64,000 bases of DNA, from assembly GCF_000005505.3 (NCBI RefSeq), contig NC_016134.3:620001-684000 (forward strand), in the 5' to 3' direction. Origin of the DNA: Brachypodium distachyon (taxonomy: Eukaryota > Streptophyta > Magnoliopsida > Poales > Poaceae). This document shows, in pieces, positions 21,946 to 33,230 of this stretch. Numbering within the stretch: position 1 is the stretch's first letter; each line of letters opens with the position of its first letter. A program made the translations under genes and the position numbers. A model generated the notes under the pieces. The model did no database searches. It saw only the letters and a list, made by a program, of their open reading frames with translations, and had not been told where the DNA came from.

Positions 21946-22926
21946 TGTTGGGCTGATCTCTCCACATGGAGCTGCTGAGCTGCAGCCTAATGAAGCCCAA
22001 AAGCCCAGATCACGTGAACCGTTGATCTCAGTCCAATCCAACGGCTGAGATGCCTCCTTGAGAGAAAGGAGAAGAAGAACAAAATCCTAACCCTTGCCTC
22101 TTCAGTTTATTGAGTTTCTTTGTTGCAGCTGAGAGTGAAAGAGAGCAAGGGAAGAGGCAGCACACACCTACAACCAAAGAGAGGAGAGAAGAGAGGAGAG
22201 GAAGGAAAATTTTGTCTAGATTCGAGTTCCCTGTTGATCTTCACCAAACTTGTTCGTCAGAGGCTCAAACGTGGTTGGATCAGCTCCAAACTTGGTGAGT
22301 TCGTTCCACACTCAGAGCACTTCGATTTGGTCCGTTGGTTTGAGGATTAAGTGGACATAGAGCCGGATTAGTGAGTGGTTTCGTCAGATCTGTTTGCTGG
22401 AACTTCAGAGATGCGCAGTGTTGGAATATTGTCAGTTTGAGGGGTCAAACGATGTCGGATTGAGCTGAAATTTTGACAGCGTGTTGAGGACTCATAGAAC
22501 TACATATCTGCCAAGTTTCACGCATTTTGTTCCAGCCGTTTTAAGAACAGTAATCTGATAACCGAAGGGGACAGAAACTGCATTCTCTGTTTAGCTGAAT
22601 TTCAGTTATATCCTTTTGCTCCTGTTAAGAGTGGTTGTTGATGGTGATAGCAAGTTTGTAACTTGTAAAGGTGTTGTTGTGTTTCTCTAGAAGTTCTAGA
22701 GAAGACTACATTGTATCTATTTGCTAATAGTGGAAGTTGGAGTGGACCGGTCGGTCCCGTGGTTTTTACTTCTCAAATTGAGGAGGTTTTCCACGTAAAT
22801 CATTGTGTCACATGTGCATGTGATTGTGTTTATTCAGCTGCTTACTTGTTGGTTGAAGCTATCCTCAAAATTCATTGCAAGTTGAGAGGATTGTGATTTG
22901 CTTTATTGATGTCCATATTCCCAACA
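21946..22926. mobile_element. solo LTR, 981 bp
   Basis: The block starts TGTTGGG and ends CCCAACA, the TG...CA ends with short inverted repeat usual for LTRs. The flanks are CGACA (21941-21945) and AGACA (22927-22931), a near-perfect 5-bp target duplication. Removing the block and one flank copy restores a sequence like the empty site at about 23907-23920 (GTGCGACATGGGTGATG). No internal retroelement genes or second LTR are present, so it is a recombined solo LTR, more likely Copia-like by its look. Confidence 0.85.
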
Positions 22927-23104
22927 AGACATGGGGTGATCATGTGGAGACAGGGAATTGAGGTGCGACATGGCTATATATATCTTCGGCTACCATCAAT
23001 CAATTCTCCACAATTAATGTATATGTCACCAAGACCTATATTAGTTCTCCACCAAGAACTTAAACCCACATGGACCTATATCTCTTCGGCTACCACCCGG
23101 AGGA

Positions 23105-23345
23105 TCATATCTCCATCTCCTAGCTTTTCCTCTGCTGCATAACTAGACGTCTAGCTAAGACAAATAGGATCTCCCTTCTTCAACAGTCTCACTGTCCTTT
23201 GCTGCCCAATCACATGTAATTAAGTCTTCCTAGGAATGAGAGGTGTCAGGAGTTTGCCCTCTACGTGATATCGAACAAAAAAGCTAAATGCAAAACGCAC
23301 TCTCGAGCTACTGTCCAAACAGTTAGCGACAATGGAGACTCCGGG
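23105..23345 (+). ncRNA. predicted 21-nt PHAS precursor 8 (miR2118 site 23231-23252)
   Basis: The site carries TAGGAATGAGAGGTGTCAGG. A TATA-like CCTATATC lies at 23075-23082, and a longer TATA stretch at 22974-22982. The leader shares CCTAGCTTTTCCTCTG, ACTAGACGTCTAGCTA and CCTTTGCTGCCCA with the other units. Predicted cleavage is between 23242 and 23243. Confidence 0.72.
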
Positions 23346-23930
23346 TAAAAAGAAAAATAAATTACCAAATCATATCCTAAATTGTTGTACTGTGCACAAG
23401 AGATTGAGAATGAGCCGACACATAGATATACTTCTGTGAGAAGAATTAGTTCGACATGCCGTGCATACATCTCTGCTGAACTTTGTTTCGTGAAAGGACT
23501 TCCCCTTGCCCTCCTCCAGGTTTTGTACTGCTAGTGTAGGAATATACTATTAGGTGGAGATGGTGTCTTCTTTATCCAGTGTGTCGATGATTCCAGGTAA
23601 ATAAAAAACATCAAATATGTCTTCATTTTGCATTGTTGGAAACTGAACAAGTTGCGGTTGGTTGCATATTTTACGTTGAGATCCCCTGTTTTGCTGTTGA
23701 GAGCTGTCTTCTCTGAATTGCCGGTAAGATCCCATCTGTTATCGTGAATTAGTGTGAAATGAAGTGCAGTTCTAGACAAGCTAGTAGGTGCTATACTGCA
23801 CTAGTTAGATAACCTGGAAGGGTTCTCTGAATCTTGCCGTCCAGCTGATAATGATCCCCAAAGGTAATTAGCTGAATCTAATAGTCCTACATCGAGGTGC
23901 GACATGGGTGATGTGGAGACAGGGGATCGA
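23345..23930. repeat. duplicated segment, copy B (partner 21300-21945)
   Basis: This is the uninterrupted partner of copy A. It preserves the pre-insertion state of both the Stowaway and the solo LTR positions, which allows both insertions to be ordered after the duplication. Confidence 0.85.
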
Positions 23931-24229
23931 GGTGCGCCGCACCGTAACTTGACTTGACCTTGCCTTAATTGCCGTACCAGGTCACAACATGAAGACCCAG
24001 CATGTTTTATTTGAGCAACCATTCATCAATACAATAACACTCGCGCCACTTTTTAAGATCACCAACAAATTATTATTTTTCTCGGTACACAAATTAAAAG
24101 TAATAAACTATAGTCTATAGATAAACTAGATAAAAGATACGTTTCTATGACCATTTCCATGATCATTTACTAAATTGTCGGGCCGACAATTCAGTTGCAG
24201 GACATGGTAACCCATGTCCATATGCCGTG

Positions 24230-24440
24230 GTAAGTTCCACATTGAATTAGATTGCAGGTGCTGAATGGTATTAGTAACTAGTACATCCTCATTCATTGTC
24301 TCGATCCAGTTTGATCCATATAAAAAGCAAATGGAGGATTCATAAATGCTTCAAGCTGTGAGATGAGTCGGTTAATTCGTTCATCGAGGGCACCCCGGTC
24401 CTATGGTAGTCTTGGGAGGCATTGGGAACTCTTCTGTCGC
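24230..24440. repeat. duplicated segment (partner 26624-26810)
   Basis: The blocks TTCCACATTGAATTAGATTG, CATATAAAAAGCAAATGGAG, GGATTCA and CTTGGGAGGCATTGGGA recur at 26624-26810. The copies are about 2.4 kb apart and lie on either side of predicted precursors 9 and 10. Confidence 0.75.
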
Positions 24441-25090
24441 ACAAATCAGCGTTGTGACTTTCGAAGTTTCTTATAGAAGTTGTGCTGGAACGGGCGTTGC
24501 GTATATACCATTCTGGTGATTTCTTAAGAATTGTTCAAGTATTGAGAGATATTCACCAATCTAAGACAACATGTTGGTTTCCAGGATAATGGAGACTGGA
24601 AATAGCTGTTCCAGATGGATTAGCAGGTGGGAAAACCGGATCTTCAGTGTAGCTTCAGTTTTTCTTATGTATATTTTTGGTGTTTAAAGGCCGTCTTGTC
24701 TTTGTATATACGGTGAGATATTTTGATAGTTTCGGTCTCCAACGGACGGGCAATGATTCGGTTTCATATCTAGGATAATCATGGAAGGATTTGGCCATTA
24801 ATCATAGCCTTTCATTTGCTTTACAAGTCGTGCAAAAAATATATCAGAAAAGCATATAGAGAAGGAAGCACTTCTCGTCGCGGAGATTGATTAGCGCGCA
24901 AGCTCTTCAGATGGATCGCAATTTGTACGACTGCTATTCAGAAGCAAGCAAGAGTTTTTACCACCGTTCAGATGGATGGCAATGTGTTTCCATGTTCCTT
25001 GCATGGCAACTTTAGTTCTGCCGCAGCGATTGCTGTTCATGTCTACTTACTTCGTAGGGCCCTTTCAATTCTTATGTCACGTGTGCTTAA
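24441..25090. other. no gene recognised
   Basis: Non-coding spacer. It may contain distal parts of duplicated PHAS units, but no site, TATA-site pair or transposon terminus was found. Confidence 0.4.
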
Positions 25091-25199
25091 TTATTGGGTC
25101 TACATATATCATATCCACCACCTTCACTCAGATCCACACACAGGATGACCTTACTCCTCCCATGGATTTGTCTTCCTCGATCTACTTATACCGTCTCAT

Positions 25200-25560
25200 C
25201 CCGCTATACAAGTAGATACATCTAGTGAGAAGATGAGATCTACCTAGCTACTGTAGCTAGTAATTTTCTGCTCTGCAACCTCAATATATTCCATTTAGAT
25301 TTGTCTGGGATATAGCTAGGAATGAGAGGCGTCGAGAATATTTGTAGGCCCATTAGTTCCTGTAGCACAACATCAATCTTCTGTAGAAGAGCATATCATA
25401 AGACATGAACAACTACCAGCGACGAACTATCAGCCAGTATTACTTTTCTGGGGTGTGGTTTGATCTTGCTTGCCGCCAGACAACGGTACCATGGTCCATG
25501 GCGAGGTCACAGCGGCATAGTCGAGTGGCACGGCTGCACTGCGTCAAAGACTCAAAGGCA
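25200..25560 (+). ncRNA. predicted 21-nt PHAS precursor 9 (miR2118 site 25317-25338)
   Basis: The site carries TAGGAATGAGAGGCGTCGAG, with one shift in the 3' part relative to the others. A weak TATA-like CTATACAAG lies at about 25204. Predicted cleavage is between 25328 and 25329. Confidence 0.55.
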
Positions 25561-25659
25561 CTTGGCCTATGATATGTAATGGATTCTCTATTGTATATAT
25601 ATCACCAAGAAAGCTACTCCAGACGGACCTATATATCTTCAGCTACCGTTGGGAGGAAC

Positions 25660-25965
25660 TTCATTTCCTAGCTTTTCCTCTGTTGCTTAACTAGACATCT
25701 AGCTACAACTTTCAGGATCTGTCACCTTCTACAGTCTCATCCATGCTTTCCTGCCTGATAAAAGATTCCTAGGAATGAGAGATGTCAGGAACTTGGCGGC
25801 AGCCGTCACAAGCATAGCAAGGGCCAAAGCCAGGAGTAGTCCGGCGACGCGCCGCTCGAGTGTTGCACCAGCAATACCATGGGTTCCCTACAAAAACTCT
25901 GGCCTCGGCCCTCGGCCGTCTGGCAACACCGTTCAACACTCGCTGATTGCAACTTAGCAGCTGGT
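25660..25965 (+). ncRNA. predicted 21-nt PHAS precursor 10 (miR2118 site 25770-25791)
   Basis: The site carries TAGGAATGAGAGATGTCAGG. The TATA box CTATATATC lies at 25630-25637, 135 nt upstream. The leader matches precursor 2 over most of its length. Predicted cleavage is between 25781 and 25782. The unit runs into a LINE fragment at about 25970. Confidence 0.72.
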
Positions 25966-25978
25966 CTTTACATACTTC

Positions 25979-26400
25979 ATGGTTTCAACCCCACTGAACC
26001 TAGCGGTTGCCAGAACCTGCCTTGGTCTTGATCCTTCGCACAAGAATCGTGTCGCGCTTGCCAAAACCTGCATCCCGGAGCCTATTCACAAGGAGATTTT
26101 CATTTCTACTGGTTGGGAGCTTTGGAAGATTAGGAATGATAAGGTGTTCAACAATGTTGGGCCAACTATTCAAAGTTGGTTCCACAATCTCTCCAGTACC
26201 TTCCTTAAATTGCAGAGCTGTAGGTTTAGAGTGGGCTCTAGAGATGCCATGCTAATCTGGCTGGTCTCTCTGGCCTCTATACCTTGAAGTGGTTTGTTTT
26301 CCTTCTCCTTTCTCCTGTCCCTGTTTCCTTCTTGTAATCTGCTTGTAACTATAAATTCTACTGTCAAAGCCTCTCTTAGAGTTTTCGGTCAAAAAAAACC
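25979..26400 (+). pseudogene. LINE 3' fragment
   Basis: The plus frame includes FISTGWELWKIRNDKVFNNV and ends with MLIWLVSLASIP at 26286. The pattern (W.IWK.RN..VF) is the C-terminal tail found in plant LINE polyproteins after the reverse transcriptase. A short 3' region ends in an A-run at about 26391-26398. The 5' part is missing, as in most truncated LINE insertions. Confidence 0.7.
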
Positions 26401-26623
26401 CTAGCGTTTTCTACTTTTAACTACGGAAATACCTACACGACGGCTTATGGCCATAGGCCATGGAGACTCAAATTGTTGTCTAATGTGATCAGTACGGCTT
26501 TCACTTGCTTCATAGCTTTCTACCTCCTACTTTCCTGTCAAAATTTTGAAAGTCGAACTGAATAATTGTCCTAAACTTTTACGTCTTTGATTGAACGGAT
26601 ATATACATGTCCATGTTGTGGCG

Positions 26624-26810
26624 GGTTCCACATTGAATTAGATTGCAGGTGCTAAATGGTGATCGAATAGTACATTTCTCATTCAATGTCTCCATCCAGT
26701 TTGGTCCATATAAAAAGCAAGTGGAGGATTCAGAAATGCTGCAAAGATGTGAGATTATTAGTTCATGGTGGCTTTTGTATGGTAGGCTTGGGAGGCATTG
26801 GGATCTGCCA
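26624..26810. repeat. duplicated segment (partner 24230-24440)
   Basis: See the partner at 24230. This copy continues into a stretch (26810-27100) with short open frames and no recognised family. Confidence 0.75.
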
Positions 26811-27354
26811 GGTTACCGTGAGGATCGACGAGTCTTCATCACTTCATCAGGGACAAACCAAGACAGTCAAAAGGAGAATGCAAGCTGTCCAACAAATGCT
26901 AGATGAGGAGATGGAAGATGCAAGTTGAGCAAATGAAGGGACGAGAGTTTAACCAAAAAAACAGTCACTTACAGCTTCGTCATATTTGCTTAAAAAACTG
27001 TGGATTCGGTGGCTCTTGGAGCCGTCTCCAATCGAGTTGTCTAGTTGTATTTCTAGCATCAATCTCTGGGTGTGTTCTTGCTAGAAGGAGGCGGCAAGTG
27101 CCATAAGATCGAATGGGAAGAAGAAAAAAATGACAGTCCCTTCTCTCGTGCACCTAACCGCAATCAGGTGTTGAATATATGTTCAGATGGTGCTTCAATT
27201 CAGATTCTTCGCAACCATATATCTGTTCAAGTATACACACTACTATTACTTTGTACTATGAACGTATTGCCTAGTGACAAACTCCGGAATCAAACAACCA
27301 TCAAGGCGAGTCCACAGGCTGGCTAGCTACTCTTTGTACAACAATTGACTGGTA

Positions 27355-27564
27355 CTCCCTACATTCCTACCTAAAAATATGAAGTTTTTTTTACCCAGCC
27401 TTGACCAAAAATTAGTTTATTTTTATATATTTTTGCGAAATAAAATTTATATCATTGCATTCATATTTAAAAGTACTTCTTATGGTTATGATTTGTATCA
27501 CACATTGATGAAGTAATCCTTGGAAAAATGCTCAGTCAAAAGAAACATTAAAGAACGAAGGGAG
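27355..27564. mobile_element. Stowaway-like MITE, 210 bp
   Basis: Ends CTCCCTACATTCCTACCTAA and a closing CGAAGGGAG, flanked by TA on both sides (27353-27354 and 27565-27566). Confidence 0.7.
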
Positions 27565-27569
27565 TATAT

Positions 27570-27720
27570 AGGTACTCTTTTGAGAACCTTAAATGAATGG
27601 GCTGGCTAGGAGGAACTAGCCAACCAAATAACATAGCAGTGTGAGGATTCAAACTCAGGTTGTCTATCCCACCAACCGTGGTGCTAGCCAGTAGACCCCT
27701 AAGTGTTTCTCAGTATATAG
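27570..27720 (-). mobile_element. tRNA-derived SINE-like sequence
   Basis: On the minus strand TGGCTAGCACCACGGTTGG resembles an A box and GAGTTTGAATCCTC a B box, about 30 nt apart, as in tRNA-derived grass SINEs. It directly abuts the Stowaway-like MITE. The length and tail are not well defined. Confidence 0.5.
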
Positions 27721-28099
27721 GTACTCTCATCTTCCTTATGTGATATGTCGTAGCCTAATAATGTTGTCTATGCTCCCTCCCATGCATGTGCATTTTTTCC
27801 ATATCAAAGGCACCAACTAGCTGGCTCACCTTGGTAGTAAGCCCACAAACTACCTGTAGTTGCATATATAGCTCCATATAGAAACATATATATTGGATCA
27901 TTTGTATGCATATAACATATATACATGCGAAAGCAAATGCACCTCTTACCTTTGCAGAAATAAATTATATTGGATCGTTTGTAGGCATAGGAAGCAACGG
28001 GACATTTGCTAGTGACACTACAAATGATGTTCGGATCGCTTGTAAGCATAATAGCACATTTCTGAAATTTCGCTGGTTCAGACAAGGGATAGATAGTAC

Positions 28100-29585
28100 T
28101 TCAGAAACCTGCCCTCCCTGCATATGTTGGTTCGACATATTTCTACCCGGACAGCAAATTAATTAAGAGATATGACTCGGAATGATCGAGGACAAATTGT
28201 ATCTGAGCAGACTCATATGCTTTCATTTATTTCGAAAACTTCAAAAAGGGCATCTAAAAAGTTCCAAAACACTAGCGACCTCATGTCCTGCTCCGTCAGC
28301 GGCGACTGTCAAATTGTCTGTAAATTGTCTCAATTACTATGTATGTAGGCACGGGGAAATAAAATAAATTGATGAACGGGGAACTTTGCATTGCCTGTCT
28401 GCAATTAGTGTTCTTTTGTTTGGTTCTGTCTTGCTCTCTTGCTTGGATCTGATGATCTTAGTGATGTAGTTGGTATATATTGATGAAATTGATCAAGGTT
28501 AATCATTGTGATTAATTTGTCGGTGAACAGTTAATCATTGGATCTTTGCACGTTCTTGTGCACGTGCACGAATTGTAAAGAAAAGAACATTGTTCTGTTT
28601 TAATTTCCCTTTCCCTCTGATTTTTTTTCCACGAAACTTGAGGGCTCCCATGAATTATTAATTTTTAGATTTATTCTAGCAACAAAGTATGTATAAGTAA
28701 ATGATATATGGTGAAAAAAACATTCCTATTGTTTGTTTCTTTTATGTTGAGTTGGGTTTATACTTTACTTGGTTCTCCTGGTGCTTGCTGCCACCCAAGT
28801 AATGGATTTTTGTATTCATGTTTCTTATGCTCAGGGCTCTATGATGCACACTTTCTTTTGATGTGAAATCACCAAGGAGAAGTCATAATCTGTTTGATGA
28901 TCTTAAATTTTTATTCTCCAACTTCTCAGGCTTGTTTGATGAATGGAAACACTGTTCTCCGTCATGTTCTTGTGCATGGTTGTATTCTCCAGCTGGCGAT
29001 CTTAGCAATGTTGTTAATTACATAATCATTAACTATGTAAGCGTGGCAAAATAACTTGGTTAATGAAATCATATGCTGTCTGAGCACTGTTCATGTGTGT
29101 TTGGAGCTTATGTCATCTTAGTCGCTTGTTCTTGGTCAACTTAGAATTTATTTATGTCAATCGACGAAGGCTAGTTGTTCAAAGGGTTTGCATTTTGCTT
29201 TCTAAAATCGGTTGTTGTTTTTTACAAGCAGTTTCTTCAGCTCGCACATGAAAAAACATGTCAACAATTCCATCAATGGAAGGATAAGACAAATTATCCG
29301 AGGATTGGCTTTACAGTTTCAGATACCGTTGCAGTTGAATAATCTTGTTTATCAATAGCAGGAACGGCCAGCAATGGAAAAACTAAATGGTCAACTCAGC
29401 AGAAAAGCTGGAAACATTACAAACATATCAAGCAAGGTGGTTACTTTTGTCTCAAAATTATACTGGCTACCAACAGCCACAAAATAATGCAGATGCTATA
29501 CTAGAAAAGAACTCTGTACACATGCATGCATGGTGCTCTAACAAGAATCACATGAGACATAATCTGGATGAATACTAGTAGGACT
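28100..29585. other. no gene recognised
   Basis: AT-rich DNA with only short chance open frames. I could not place exons, transposon ends or a miR2118-type site here. Confidence 0.45.
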
Positions 29586-29589
29586 GGAG

Positions 29590-29815
29590 TGGAGCCACTC
29601 TTCGCTGAGGAGAATTTCAGTGACAGTTTGCAACTGATGTAGATCGGCATTCAATTGGTTTGCAGTGAAGAATCAGAAATTGAACAGCATTTCATCCGTC
29701 CAATACGCCATCAGTCATGGAGAATCTGCAAGAGCGATTAACCATTCAGTCCTTGTCTACCTTCCACAAAAACATACCATAAGGTCGGTAATGGAATGGA
29801 ATGTAGCATCATATA
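29590..29815. repeat. siteless relic of a PHAS downstream segment
   Basis: The blocks GATCGGCATTC, AATACGCCAT, GAGAATCTGC, CAGTCCTTGTCTACCTTCC and GGTCGGTAATGGAATGGAAT match the part downstream of precursor 2 at 5450-5670. No miR2118-type site or TATA precedes this copy. It ends about 75 bp from the stop codon of the fatty acid hydroxylase and may lie in its 3' untranslated region. Confidence 0.65.
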
Positions 29816-29886
29816 GTTGATACAGGGGGCTTGAAGCAAGCCAGACCTCGATATGTGGCTTCACAAGGCGGTAGACACAGTAGAGC

Positions 29887-31620
29887 TCACGAGCTCTTGT
29901 CAACGGTTTTTGTTGAAGGCAATGTACCGAATACATGGTCCCATAGGGTTGATGTTATTCCAAAGCCCTTGTTCTGAATTCTGAAGTGGTGGTTCAGATG
30001 ATATTTCTGATGCACAGCAGAAAGAAAAATGTAAGTGCTCGATCACTTGATAAGCTTCAGAATGAAACAAGCACCTTGAGATGGCGCATTTTGATAAGCT
30101 TCAGAATGAAACAAGCACCTTGAGATGTTTTGCTGGATCACTTGATGGCTGCCCATGATGCAGGTAGTAATGTGTGCAGTCATAGATCACATAACCCAAC
30201 AGGCCACCTCCAAACACGCCAGGAGTGGTAGACGTAGTAGTGAAGAGCTTGACTAGATTCCAGAACTGGATGGACAGAGGAGACAAACATGATTACAAAA
30301 TAATATGGCATGATAAATACTTCCTATCACAACCCTGCAAAGGGGATCCAAATAGCCTAACAACGATCTTTCATGTACAGAAAATACACTCAGCAAGCAT
30401 TAGAAAAAAGTTTAGTTCAGGCAGTATAGAACAAATGGGCAAAGAATCGCTATGCTCAAGTTGATGGCATGTTAATTAAGTTGATTATATGTCACTAAAC
30501 AGTGTTGTCCTGATATTTAATCCATGATGAAGGTTATTTACCGGATAGCACAAGATAGCTGCGGCAGTTGGTGGAAAGACAAGTCGAAGTCCGTCCATGG
30601 GATGCTTGTGATGGCATCCATGAAGAAGATAATGAGCTGTGTTTGTCCTGCCACATATCAAAACAGCCATGATCAGAAGATGATCATCACATCCGTTAAA
30701 CTTGATCGGCAAATGGCAGCACAACTTACCAGTAACTTTTAGTATCTATGTGGAACAGGTAACGATGCAGAGTGTATTCGATCAGTGTCCAGATAAACAT
30801 TCCAACCACAACCATCAGAGCAACTTCTGGATAAGTGTGACCCATTTGAATCGATGTATTCAGGCACCAACAGACAACAGGCAACCAAATAAGAGGAACT
30901 GCCCACCATTTCGTTCGTGTTAAGAACTGAAAGAAACCATTCATCAGAACATAATGTCCAAAGATTTCAAAAGAATGAAGTGTAAAATCAGAATCTCACC
31001 TCCAATACATCGTTTGCAAAAAATCTTGGCCCCTCTTTGCTAACAATTGGCTGGTGAACCCAGTCCTGATACTGTTCCTCTAGATGGCCAACCTACAAAA
31101 TTACAGCCAAATATTTGAATACAATAATCAAAGAGCTGACCTACATTTTCAAATCCATCCAGACACATGAAATTAGGTGAAGTCAAGAATCAAAGACTAC
31201 TGACACTTTCATCCAACAAGACTAGTGATACCTTCATAGAACAAGACTAATGATACACAGTGGTGGTGGAACCAAGGAAACTAATAACTGCATCGTAGTT
31301 TGATTTTTTTTTAAACAGGAAATTATTAAAAGTATGTCCTCCATATGTCTGGGAGATGTGCCAAAGATATGCTTTTAGAACCAAAACACTAGTAGCCGCC
31401 AAACTCTTCTTCATATGTACTCTCTACAATGGTGAGATAGTGACTTGCCATGAATCATTTCTTTGGAAAATCCACTTATTCTACAAAGTTTTTATATAAT
31501 AAAAACAATAAATATGCAAAATGGGTAAACTTGGAAGAAAAAATGGAACGTATGTATGGGACACGTTACCTGAAATACAAGAGGCTTGTCCAAATCGACT
31601 GTAAAGGCTTGGGCAACCAT
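29887..31620 (-). CDS. FAH: fatty acid 2-hydroxylase (sphingolipid fatty acyl alpha-hydroxylase)
   Basis: Six coding exons give a complete 237-residue protein: 31570-31620, 31000-31092, 30730-30926, 30542-30647, 30119-30265 and 29887-30006. All junctions are GT-AG and in phase. The protein starts MVAQAFTVDLDKPLVFQVGH and lacks the cytochrome b5 domain of animal and yeast enzymes, as plant FAHs do. Two or more hydrophobic segments (about 55-70 and 83-98) place it in the ER membrane. The di-iron histidine boxes are visible: H102-RYLF-H107, H123-GC-HH127, H181-YYL-HH186 and H201-LN-HH205. The enzyme adds the 2-hydroxyl group to very-long-chain acyl chains of ceramides using O2 and electrons from a separate cytochrome b5. 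Length equals the usual plant length. A 44-nt duplication lies at the exon 5 donor. Confidence 0.95.
30047..30127. repeat. 44-bp period tandem duplication across the FAH exon 5 donor
   Basis: A 37-bp sequence occurs twice without change, at 30047-30083 and 30091-30127, each containing GCACCTTGAGATG (minus CATCTCAAG followed by GTGCTTG). Both copies therefore hold the same 5' splice site. Use of the first donor (after 30119) keeps the protein in frame; use of the second adds 44 nt and meets an immediate stop. Confidence 0.9.
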
Positions 31621-31641
31621 TTTCTCGGACAATGATTACTG
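31621..31641 (-). other. probable FAH 5' untranslated exon end and leader-intron acceptor
   Basis: On the minus strand TTATGTGCAG precedes about 20 nt and then the ATG, so a leader intron of about 1.4 kb probably ends here. A GC-rich 5' exon near 33063-33190, with a donor-like GCAGGTTCGT at about 33060, is the likely partner. Inferred from sequence style only. Confidence 0.5.
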
Positions 31642-33059
31642 CACATAAACAGAAGTAAGGATATTGGTATTACCTACAAAAAAAAACTAGAACAAATAAA
31701 TGACACATCCAAGTTCAGGACAAGATGACTCGGAACTAATGTGTGGAACCAGTGTGTGACTGCCACTGTACAACATTTGCAGTTTCCAGTCTGTACTACC
31801 TTCTGTGCATGTACTTTGTCCAAGTTGAGTAATTTTTAATTAAACCCTCAAGTCATACCACCCCACCATGTTCCCATATTTCTGTCAAGATCCGGACCCG
31901 CCAGCCAGCTCTTAATGCACCCAATCCTTTAACAATTTCAGGAATAGTTGTAGCTCAGCCAGCCCATTTGCCATTTAACCAAATATAGGAGCAAGTGGCC
32001 ATGACGCACTGGCGTTATTATTCTATGAGGAGGAGGATCTTGGGGCCCAAAGCCACTCCAAGCGGTGCCAGTCCAGGCCTCCTTGATCTCTCAAGGTGTA
32101 CGAGAGCACCACAAATTGGAAATATCAGATGGTCCAACTCACATGATCTGGTTTCGAGTCCATATACTAAAAAAAAAATCTAGATCACACCCAGCAATAA
32201 AAACTCCAGTTCACAGACAAGTGCACATGGCACGAAGCTTTTGCCATGTTACACAATATCATGCAGAATTTTGACCCGACGGCATATTCTAATAAAGCTG
32301 TGCAAGAAAACAAGAGAGGCACAGCTCAGGAAACGGCTGTAGGGCATCTATCTCATCAGCACCCCTCCCCACACTGGAATCCAAGGAAAAAAGCTGTTTG
32401 CCGGCTGGGGCTTAATCACAAAACCCATGCCTTTCAATGTGCTGCCATAGCAGTCTAGCCCAAACTGGGACGTAAAGCGATCCTGGCTCAGAAACAGTTG
32501 GGCACCCAAGTAAAGAACAATTCGGCATCTTAAGATGCAAGCGGGGATTATCGCCCCGCATCGATTCCCACTGTTGACGGACCGACGGGGGAAAAAAATC
32601 CTATAACACTGGAGTAAAATAAATCACTGGAGCAACGGGAAAATGTTGGGAGAAACTTGTCTTTGACTGGCTACGGTAAAAGCTTAGAGGCGAAGCAAAG
32701 AATCTGGAGCCACTTTCCACAAACGAGAAAGAAAAGAAAAAACGTTGAAGAACTGTCAACTGGTGAAAATCGCCATCGCCCTAGAGCCAGATTTCTCTTT
32801 CCTCGTTGTTTCCCCGGGGCTCTCTCGGCCCCAGAACCCCTGATGCATAAGCGGTAAGCTGCTAGGTAGAGAAGTTGCGCGCGCCGCCGGGAAGCATCAA
32901 AAGGCCGCCGCAGCAACAGCCTCCCCGGCTAAGGGCCAACAATGCGGGGGGCTCGGGGACGGATCTAAGCGCTTCTCCTTCCAACGCCGGATCTAGAAAG
33001 CGCCGCCAAGAGAGACTCGAAAACAGAAGAGAACGAGACGGGAAAAGGGGATGACGAAC

Positions 33060-33230
33060 CTGCGCGACGCAATGCGGCCGACGGAGGAGGAGGAGAGGAA
33101 GGCGGCGCTTCCGGGCTGGGACCGGAGGGAGGCCGCTGCTGCTGCTTGGAGTAGAGTAGAGTCGGCTCCGTAGAAGGGATGGGGAAGAAGGAGAAGGCGG
33201 AGGCCGGCTTGTTATAGAGGGAGGAGACGA
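33060..33230 (-). promoter_or_regulatory. likely FAH core promoter and 5' untranslated exon
   Basis: A pyrimidine-rich leader on the minus strand lies downstream of a TATA-like CTCTATAACAAG at about 33208-33219. The 1.4 kb between this point and the coding start has no exon-like sequence. Confidence 0.5.

Noticed and set aside
27570..27720. A functional tRNA gene
   Set aside because: Only A-box-like and B-box-like motifs are present. There is no cloverleaf or anticodon arm, so a SINE is more likely.
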